A stretch of DNA of 36,271 bases, taken from positions 1-36,271 of the forward strand of contig JAVBPZ010000028.1 in NCBI GenBank assembly GCA_031549285.1. The letters run 5' to 3'. The translations under genes were made by a program, and so were the position numbers. Shown here piece by piece: positions 24,225-31,600 of this stretch; position 1 is the first letter of the stretch, and each line of letters starts with the position of its first letter. This stretch comes from JAAYCI01 sp031549285 (GTDB lineage: Bacteria; Bacillota; Clostridia; Oscillospirales; Ruminococcaceae). Under the pieces are notes generated by a model. It ran no database searches and was not told the DNA's origin. It was given only the letters and a program-made list of their open reading frames with translations.

Positions 24225-24315
24225 TTCGCAGCACTACAGCCAGTAATATATTTTTCTTTTTCCACAGTGTGTAAGACACACACTTTCGGCATCAAAACTT
24301 TGGGGGAGATACTAC

Positions 24316-24810
24316 ATGAAAACAAACCTTAGGACACGGAGCGTCAGGCCGGGAAAAGCAAGGGCCATCGCCTGCCTTTGCCTTGCCGCATTTTTCGTGC
24401 TGCTCACAGCCTGTTCATCCGGACCAAAACCGCTTACCGCCAGCCAGTTCACCAGCAAAATGGAAAGCCAGGGGTTTGAGGTATACGACGTAACCAGCCA
24501 GTTCGAGGCCGGGCTTGTAAATTCCGTACTGCTGGCTACCAACGGCAAATACCAGCTTGAGTTCTATATCACCCCCACTGTGGAAAGCGCCTTTGCCTCC
24601 TTCAGTTCTAACCAGGACGTGTTTTCCCAGAACAAAGCCGACGGTGACACCGACACCACCGATGAGGGAGATAATTATAACCGGTACCAGCTCACCGCCG
24701 GCGGAAATTATTACGTCATTTCCCGCATTGATAACACTTTCATTTATTGCACCGCCCCGGCCGAATATCAGGCCGACATTGACAGTACCCTGGATTATCT
24801 TGGATATTAA
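24316..24810 (+). CDS. Small lipoprotein of unknown function
   Basis: A 164-residue lipoprotein. The signal peptide has an Arg/Lys-rich start, a hydrophobic core and the lipobox LLTAC, making Cys33 the predicted lipidated residue. The mature part holds two short alpha/beta stretches (TASQFTSKMESQGFEVYDVT and NGKYQLEFYITPTVESAFASF), an acidic Asp/Thr loop near residues 107-117, and a final NYYVISRIDNTFIYCTAP. I recognise no family. GGGGGAG precedes the ATG. It is monocistronic, with promoter at 24196 and terminator at 24873. Confidence 0.82.
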   Translation: MKTNLRTRSVRPGKARAIACLCLAAFFVLLTACSSGPKPLTASQFTSKMESQGFEVYDVTSQFEAGLVNSVLLATNGKYQLEFYITPTVESAFASFSSNQDVFSQNKADGDTDTTDEGDNYNRYQLTAGGNYYVISRIDNTFIYCTAPAEYQADIDSTLDYLGY

Positions 24811-24872
24811 GTCGTTCGCCGCATACTCTTTGCGCGGCGAAACGGTACCCGCATAGTAGTTTAAAATATTAT

Positions 24873-24915
24873 CCCGCCCACAGCATCTGCCGGATGCCAT
24901 GGGCGGGACTTTTTT
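24873..24915 (+). terminator. Intrinsic terminator after the second lipoprotein gene
   Basis: An 8-bp GC-rich stem (24873-24880 with 24900-24907), with further pairing inside, is followed by ACTTTTTT. Confidence 0.85.
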
Positions 24916-25013
24916 GTTGTCTTTCTTCGCTGGTCGCCGGGGGCAACCTTGTCACCCACGCATACCATCCCCGCCAGACGCCATACAGCACCATACGGCT
25001 TGCTCTTCAAGTA

Positions 25014-25454
25014 TCACCGCGCTTCTTTTTCACCCTCCACCAAAAAATCCACCGATTTAAAATTGCTGTAAAACCGGCCGATTTCCGCCGTAAAGCGCAG
25101 CACGCAGTAGTCCGGGTCGGTTACGCCTCCCGGGTAATACATGATGTCGCCATCCTGCCAAATCATCTCTTTATGAACAGCATCTTCCAGCACCTCCACC
25201 ATTCCCTGCAGCGCCACCCCGCGGAAAAACCGTTGGTCGCAAAAATACAGGCATGCCTTTGGGTTTTGGCGAAACTGCGCCACCCGCCGGGACGAGGTAT
25301 TTGTGGTCAGGTAAAACACACGCATCTCCTCCCGCCGGCGCGGCGCCAGCATGGCCTTCACGCCGGGGTAGCCGTCCTCCCCCACCGACCCTAAATACAC
25401 CAGCTTCTGATGCTCCACCAAATTCTCCACCGTTTTCATCACTTCCCGCGGCAT
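25014..25454 (-). CDS. Pyridoxamine 5'-phosphate oxidase-like flavoprotein
   Basis: A 146-residue split-barrel protein of the PPOX/general stress protein 26 group. The segments KLVYLGSVGEDGYPGVKAML near residue 17, MRVFYLTTNTSSRRVAQFRQNPKACLYF near residues 44-71 and GMVEVLEDAVHKEMIW are characteristic of FMN- or F420-type split barrels. Clostridia lack F420 as a rule, so FMN is the likelier cofactor. Its substrate is unknown. GGGAGG lies six bases before the ATG. It is convergent with the lipoprotein gene and follows pnp on the same strand after pnp's terminator. Confidence 0.85.
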   Translation of the reverse strand: MPREVMKTVENLVEHQKLVYLGSVGEDGYPGVKAMLAPRRREEMRVFYLTTNTSSRRVAQFRQNPKACLYFCDQRFFRGVALQGMVEVLEDAVHKEMIWQDGDIMYYPGGVTDPDYCVLRFTAEIGRFYSNFKSVDFLVEGEKEAR

Positions 25455-25579
25455 GGTGCACCTCCCTGCATTTTTCGCTCTGTATTTTTTCTTCTTGCCG
25501 TCTTTACGTCGCTATCCCATGATGCTTTTTCCACCTGCTACCCGCTGCCAGCGGAACCCACCAACCCCAGCTTACCCGC

Positions 25580-25626
25580 CCCAAAAACAAAACTGCCGGC
25601 ACCGCGGGAAACCACAGTACCGGCAA
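25580..25626 (-). terminator. Intrinsic terminator of pnp
   Basis: On the minus strand a 10-bp stem with two G-U pairs (25617-25626 with 25593-25602) is followed by TTTTGTTTTT. It lies directly after the pnp stop. Confidence 0.82.
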
Positions 25627-25639
25627 TCTATGCTGCTTT

Positions 25640-27778
25640 TTATTGCTGTTTTGCCGCCAGATCCGCCAGGGCATCCTTGCGCGACAGGTTAATGCGGCCC
25701 TGCTGGTCAATCTCGGTCACCTTCACCAGCAGCTCGTCGCCCACCGCAACCACGTCTTCCACGCGCTCCACGCGGTTCGCGTCCAGCTTGGAAATATGTA
25801 CCAGGCCCTCTTTGCCGGGGGCAATTTCTACAAACGCGCCAAAGTTCATCAGGCGGGTCACCTTGCCCTTATAAATAGCACCTATTTCCGGGTCTTCCAC
25901 AATGGTCTTGATGGTATGCAGCGCACGCTCGGCATCCTCGATATTGATGGCCGAAACATACACATGGCCGTCCTCTTCCACATCAATCTTCGCGTTGTTG
26001 GTAGCGCTGATTTCCTGAATCACCTTGCCGCCTTTGCCAATGACGTCGCGAATCTTGTCCACGTCAATCACGATGGACAGCATCTTCGGCGCATACGGGG
26101 ACAATTCGGCACGCGGCGCCGCAATCACCGGACGAATGATATCGTTCAGAATATACAGCCGGCCTTTGCGGCATTTATCAAACGCTTCCTCGATGATGGC
26201 ATAGGTCAGGCCGTCCACCTTGATATCCATCTGGATGGCGGTAATGCCCTTTTCGGTACCACCTACTTTAAAGTCCATGTCGCCGTGGAAATCTTCCACA
26301 CCCTGAATATCCAGCATGGTCATCCAGCGGTCGCCCTCGGTAATCAAGCCGCAGGAAATGCCCGCCACCGGGGCTTTAATCGGCACACCGGCATCCATCA
26401 GCGCCAGGGTAGACCCACAAATTGCCGCCTGGCTGGTGGACCCGTTCGAGGACAAAATCTCCGATACCAAACGCATGGAATACGGGAATTCCTCCACACT
26501 GGGCAGCACCGGCAGCAGCGAACGCTCGGCCAGCGCGCCATGCCCAATTTCCCGGCGGCCGGGGCTGCGCGGTGCGCGCGCCTCGCCCACGGAATACGGC
26601 GGGAAGTTGTAGTGGTGCATGTACCGCTTGTGCTCTTCGGTAGACAAATCGTCAATCAACTGGGCGTCCCGCATGGTGGACAAGGTCGCGATGGTCAGCC
26701 CCTGGGTCTGCCCGCGGGTGAACATGCCGCTGCCATGGGCGCGCGGCAAAATGCCTACTTCCGCGGCCAGCGGGCGAATCTCATTGATACCGCGGCCATC
26801 CACGCGCTTGCCCTCATCCATCAGCCAGCGCCGCACCACAATCTTCTGCATCTTGTACATGATTGTCTCAACAACCCCAGCGCCCCACTCTTCCTCATAC
26901 CGGGCGGTCAGCGCTTCGCGAATTGGCGCCAGGCGTGCATCCCGCACGTTTTTGTCGTCGGTATCCATCGCCGCCTTAAAATCATTCAGATAGGCTTCCT
27001 GCACTTCATGGAACAATGCATCATCCAGATGCATGGACAGGAACTCCACCTTCGGCTTGCCAATTTCCGCCACAATGCCGTCAATGAAATCAATGACCCT
27101 TTTTATTTCCTCGTGCGCCATCTTGATGGCGTCCATCATGACGGCTTCATCCACCTCGTTGGCGCCTGCTTCTATCATCACGATCTTCTCGCGGCTGGCC
27201 GCCACCGTCAGGGCCAAATCACCGTTGTCGCGCTGCTCCTCGCTGGGGTTCAAAACCAGCTGCCCATCTACCAGGCCCACCATGGCGCTCGCCAGCGGGC
27301 CCTTCCACGGGATATCGGAAATAGACAGCGCAATAGAGGTACCAATCATACCCGCAACCTCGGCGCTGCAGGTACGGTCCACGCTCATCACGGTCATTAC
27401 AACCGCCACGTCGTTGCGCATATCTTTCGGGAACAGCGGCCGAATCGGCCGGTCCACCACGCGGCTGGTCAGCACCGCTTTCTCGCCCGGGCGGCCTTCC
27501 CGCCGCATAAAGCTGCCGGGAATGCGCCCCACCGAGTAATGTTTTTCTTCAAAATCCACGCTCAGCGGGAAAAAGTCAATCCCTTCGCGGGGTTTTTCGC
27601 TCATGGTAACGTTGCACATTACACAGGTTTCGCCGTACCGGATGAAACAGCTGCCATTCGAAAGGCCGGCCATCTTGCCGGTTTCCACGCTGAACGGGCG
27701 GCCCGCCACGGTGGTTTCCCACTTGCGGTAATTCGGGAATGTTTCCAGTTTACTTCTGAACTCCAATGCTTCGCTCAC
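25640..27778 (-). CDS. pnp: Polyribonucleotide nucleotidyltransferase (PNPase)
   Basis: The 712-residue phosphorolytic 3'-5' exoribonuclease of RNA decay. Two RNase PH domains (roughly 15-230 and 325-540) flank an alpha-helical linker. The second has the active-site region DLSTEEHKRYMHHYNFPPYSVGE and GRREIGHGALAERSL. A KH domain (VIGKGGKVIQEI near residue 565) and an S1 domain (GKVTRLMNFGAFVEIAPGKEGLVHISKL near 625) close the protein. The start is GTG at 27778, eight bases after GGAGG. It follows rpsO, as in many bacteria, with a hairpin in between. Confidence 0.97.
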   Translation of the reverse strand: MSEALEFRSKLETFPNYRKWETTVAGRPFSVETGKMAGLSNGSCFIRYGETCVMCNVTMSEKPREGIDFFPLSVDFEEKHYSVGRIPGSFMRREGRPGEKAVLTSRVVDRPIRPLFPKDMRNDVAVVMTVMSVDRTCSAEVAGMIGTSIALSISDIPWKGPLASAMVGLVDGQLVLNPSEEQRDNGDLALTVAASREKIVMIEAGANEVDEAVMMDAIKMAHEEIKRVIDFIDGIVAEIGKPKVEFLSMHLDDALFHEVQEAYLNDFKAAMDTDDKNVRDARLAPIREALTARYEEEWGAGVVETIMYKMQKIVVRRWLMDEGKRVDGRGINEIRPLAAEVGILPRAHGSGMFTRGQTQGLTIATLSTMRDAQLIDDLSTEEHKRYMHHYNFPPYSVGEARAPRSPGRREIGHGALAERSLLPVLPSVEEFPYSMRLVSEILSSNGSTSQAAICGSTLALMDAGVPIKAPVAGISCGLITEGDRWMTMLDIQGVEDFHGDMDFKVGGTEKGITAIQMDIKVDGLTYAIIEEAFDKCRKGRLYILNDIIRPVIAAPRAELSPYAPKMLSIVIDVDKIRDVIGKGGKVIQEISATNNAKIDVEEDGHVYVSAINIEDAERALHTIKTIVEDPEIGAIYKGKVTRLMNFGAFVEIAPGKEGLVHISKLDANRVERVEDVVAVGDELLVKVTEIDQQGRINLSRKDALADLAAKQQ

Positions 27779-27817
27779 TATTCTCGCCTCCTACACACTC
27801 ATCAAAGACCGGCGAAT

Positions 27818-27867
27818 TTAGCAATCAATGCGGCGCTTTTAGGCAAAAACGCTCCATTCATTGCTAA
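27818..27867 (-). promoter_or_regulatory. Intergenic hairpin between rpsO and pnp
   Basis: TTAGCAAT (27818-27825) pairs with ATTGCTAA (27860-27867), with more pairing inside. It sits in the pnp leader. In E. coli a leader stem-loop cut by RNase III lets PNPase repress its own message, so a similar role is possible here. The minus-strand GAGCAG hairpin just upstream, followed by a loose T-run, may attenuate readthrough. Confidence 0.5.
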
Positions 27868-27941
27868 GGTCCGTCGCCCTTGAAAAAAATTTACCCGAGA
27901 GCAGAGGCAATATACCCCTGCTCCCAGGAACGGATACTACA

Positions 27942-28199
27942 TTATTTACGCAGGCCTAGGCGTGCAATCAGTGCACGGTACCGCTCGATATCCTTTTTCT
28001 GCAGATAGGCCAGCAGGTTACGGCGGCGGCCAACCATTTTCAAAAGGCCACGGTTGGAATGATGGTCCTTCGGGTTTGCTTTTCCGTGCTCTGTCAGGTG
28101 GTTGATGCGCGCAGTCAAAATCGCGACCTGCACCTCAGGCGAGCCGGTGTCCCCTTCATGGGTTGCGTACTCTTTAATGATTTCATTCTTGTCCTGCAT
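27942..28199 (-). CDS. rpsO: 30S ribosomal protein S15
   Basis: An 85-residue ribosomal protein that binds the central domain of 16S rRNA and nucleates small-subunit assembly. Family hallmarks are GDTGSPEVQVAILTARINHLTEH, KDHHSNRGLLKMVGRRRNLLAYL and the terminal YRALIARLGLRK. It is a few residues shorter than the E. coli protein, at the N-terminus. The ATG at 28199 follows GAGGAG. Frame further upstream is leader and not coding. It is the first gene of the rpsO-pnp unit. Confidence 0.97.
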   Translation of the reverse strand: MQDKNEIIKEYATHEGDTGSPEVQVAILTARINHLTEHGKANPKDHHSNRGLLKMVGRRRNLLAYLQKKDIERYRALIARLGLRK

Positions 28200-28334
28200 T
28201 ACTTTTCTCCTCATTTTCGCGGCAAGGCACGCCCTTTCGGCACACAATGCTGCTTTATTTGCCATTTGCCCGGTGGAGGTGATGAGCCACTTCATGAGGG
28301 ACATGCCATCCACTGCGCAAAGGTACCGTGAGAT
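28200..28334 (-). promoter_or_regulatory. rpsO leader, possible S15 autoregulatory RNA
   Basis: The transcribed leader is about 130 bases long and can form an outer stem (28317-28321 with 28265-28269), a second stem (28309-28313 with 28273-28277) and small hairpins inside, giving a junction-like fold. S15 represses its own translation through leader RNAs of several unrelated shapes in different bacteria. Such a role here is inferred. Confidence 0.35.
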
Positions 28335-28363
28335 AGTATAGCACACCCACCGCGTGTTTACAA
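28335..28363 (-). promoter_or_regulatory. Sigma-A promoter of rpsO-pnp
   Basis: On the minus strand TTGTAA and TATACT are separated by exactly 17 bases. Confidence 0.78.
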
Positions 28364-28460
28364 GGGTTTCGCGCCGCTTTTTACAGCAGTAATTCCCGCC
28401 CGGCCATTAAAAACAAAAGCCCTCGCATCGCACATCACCAATATCGGCGTGCACCTTATA

Positions 28461-28510
28461 CAGGAAGGGCAGGCCCCCGTTTTCGGCAGCCCGCCCTTCC
28501 TGCATTTTTA
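28461..28510 (+). terminator. Terminator-like hairpin with its T-run on the plus strand
   Basis: A 10-bp perfect stem (28461-28470 with 28493-28502), with further GGC/GCC pairing inside, is followed by CATTTTTATTC on the plus strand. Both flanking genes read leftward, so the T-run is on the unexpected side. On the minus strand it may still stall polymerase after the surface-protein gene. The remaining bases from 28364 to 28607 contain no gene. Confidence 0.6.
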
Positions 28511-28607
28511 TTCTTTTCGCGAAGCTCCATTATATGAATAGCTTCTTTTCCATTGGGTTATACTTTACCCCGCGCTGTCGCTGATATTGCAGCGTTTTTC
28601 CACCAGG

Positions 28608-31600
28608 CTAGCCATTTTCTTCCGCGTCCTGCTGTTCATCTGCACTCCGGCGCTTTTTCACCGCCAGGTAGATGCCCACCAAGACGGCGAAGCCTGCGAA
28701 CACCGCGGCAATCAGCAGCGTCCAGCGGTTGAACCACACCATCGGCTGCGAAATATCATCCAGCAGCAGGAACAATGCGCCGGGCAGCAGGCCCGCAAAT
28801 ATGCTCAGCAACCACAGCGCCAACGGACGGCGGGGTTGGGCGCCGATATGGGTGGTGTCATTGCTCGCGGAAGCGGCATCACTGCCGGTTTCCTGGGCAT
28901 ACCGGATATCCTGTTCGTCGTCACCACGGCGCTTTTTTGCCAGGCCGGTAACCAACAACAGCACGCTCAGGAAGAAGCCCAGCACGCCCAGCAGCAGGCT
29001 GACAAAGCTCCAGGCAGAAACCACGTCCAGGCCACCGGTGGGTACCCGGCCGTTAAAGATATCGGTGAGGGGGTTACCGCTCTGGTTGCTGAACGCTTCG
29101 CTCAAGGTCGGCGAAAGGATCGCCCCGCTGGTGGGCTGCGGCGCGGTGCTGGTGGATGTCGGCGCCGGGGGCACGCTTTCCGTGGAGGTCACCACCGGCA
29201 CGCTGGGCACAGAGGAGCTGGCCACACTGCTGGAGGAAACACTGCGGGACGCGCTGCCGGAAGAACTAGCCGCGCTGCTGGAGACCGGCACAGACGCCGG
29301 AATTTCCTGCCACACCGCCACTAGGGTGATGTCGTTGTCCGGCATGGTATAGGTGGCGAAATTCACCGCGCCGGCGGTCCCCTGCAGCACCCAATGCTGG
29401 AAGATATAGCCATCACGGCTGGGGGTAAAGCTGGGTACCAGGGCGCCATAGTTCACGGTTTTGGTGTCCAGTGTGGCGCCCTCGCTTACATAGGTTACCA
29501 CGTGGCTGTTCAGCGTCCACCTGGCTTTCAGCGTCAGGTTGCGCGCCGGCATGGTTCCGGTGGCAAAGTTCCACGCATTGCCCTGCTCGTCAAACCAGCC
29601 GCCAAAAGCGTAGCCAGTGCGGGTGGGGTCGGTGGGTTTTGCAATGGGGTCTTGATAATATTTTGTCTGCACCGCATTTTGCCCGCCACCATTGTAATCA
29701 AAGGTCAGCTTGTAGGCAATCGGGGCATACTGGGCGTACAAGGTGGTGCCGCCAACCGGTGCCGTATCGCATGCAAAATTCCACATATCGCCAGCAACAG
29801 GGTCAGTAAACCAGCCAATGAAACTTTGCCCGGTCAGGCCGGGGTCGGTCGCAGGTTTTACCACCAGCGTACCTGGCAGCAGGTTCTGGTCCGCCGGTAC
29901 CGGGGTGCCGCCCTGCGCATCGAACATAATAGTGCAATCGTCTGATTCAATCACAAACACCACTGTTTGCTGGGGCGCATCCCACGTGAGGCTATATGCT
30001 TTGGCTGTGTCGGTACCGCTCTTGATATGGTAATTTGCTGGCAATGTCAGGCCGGTAGTGGTGGGTACCGTCAACGTGCCGTTCTGTGGCAGCGGCGAAA
30101 GCATCAGGCCCATCGTTGCATCGGTCACGGTCTTTTTCAGTGTACCCGTCGCGTTTGTTTCGCGGAACTCCACCGTCAGCGTTGCGTTGGCAATTACGCC
30201 CGCGTTCACGCCTACCGTTGCAGTTGCCCCCGGGTTCAGTGTAAACTTACTGGAAAAGCCTGTCGTTACATTCACATGCGAATCAGTAGCCACACCGTCA
30301 GTGCCTTTTACAGTAAACGAATATGCGTTCGTTATGGTCGCATGGGTGGGTAAAATCACCTTCACGTAATAATCCCCGCCGCCCAGGTTGTTAAACGCGT
30401 ACTGGCCGTTCGTGTCGGTAGTAGTTTGACGGCTGTAACTTTCCGCCGGGCTGCCGCTTTCGTCGCGGTACAACTCCACCGTTACGCCTTCGTACACCTC
30501 ATCCGTTCCGGCCGTATATTTGCCGTCGCCATTGATGTCTTTGAACACAAAACCATTTTTGCCCAGATTGGCCGTGCCGCTGTCCGCCAGCACAAATTTC
30601 TGGCGGTTCGGCGTCATTTGGGGGGACACCTGTTTGTTGGTGTTATCGGTGTTGTTGCCATAAAACGCCGCATTGGCCGTAAACCAGTTGTATGCGGATT
30701 GGCCAATCTGCGCACTGGTGGCACTGGCCGGGGCGGTCAACGTGCCCTCAATCACAATTTTGTATCCCGCAGGCAGGCGGTTGGCCGCGCTACTGTCCCA
30801 CAGGAACAGGAACGATTTCGCGTCTGCGATGTTGCCGGCACTGTTATTGCTGAACGCGCCGCTTCCGCTGCGGACCAGACCGCCTGAGTTGTAACTGGGG
30901 TTGCCGTTAGTGCAGTACTGGAACGAGTAGCTGAATGTTCCCGCAGGTACTGGATCACCATTGTTGTCGTAAACAGTTACCGTGGGGGCGGTGGCAAGGT
31001 ACGGGTACCACTGGCTACCCTGACCGTCGGCCGTATTGGGCAACACGTTCAATAACTGGACGTCGCCCAAATAACTGTTGCCCTGGTTCAGTATCTCAAG
31101 CTGGAACTGGCCCGTTCCGGAAAGCTGCACTGTGCCCTGCGCGCCCGGTGTGGCAACATCCGTCCATGTGGGCGTGTTTGCCGTGTTGTCCAGCAAATAG
31201 GCTGTGGGTGCCATGCTGTTGCTGGGGTCGACGGTAAATGAGACGCTGGCAAAACTGCTTTTCAGATACGGAGTTTTGTCACCCCCGTTTGCCGTATACC
31301 CATCCAAATTGTCAACATCTGCAAAATACTCCGGGTTGGTGGCAACGTTCAAAGGATAGAGCAGACCATTGGGGGGATTACTTGTGCCTACCAACATACC
31401 ACAGGTTGCGGTATATCCGGCATTAGATTGGTTCTTTGCCAAATAGTATGTACCAGCTGTAGTGCCTGCGCGCACTTTAAATGTTACGGGAATCTTATAC
31501 TGCATCGCATTCCCGTTTGAGTTTGACGCCGGCATGGAAAGCCCCGTTACGGTTATTTTGTATGCCCTGCGGCCGGCAATCGTGATCTCCTCCACCGCAG

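Noticed and set aside
25643..27883. A 746-codon plus-strand frame antisense to pnp
   Set aside because: The minus strand encodes an unmistakable full-length PNPase; this frame is a composition artefact.
28608..28760. Search for an LPXTG sortase signal at the end of the giant protein
   Set aside because: No LPXTG-like motif precedes any of the three C-terminal helices.
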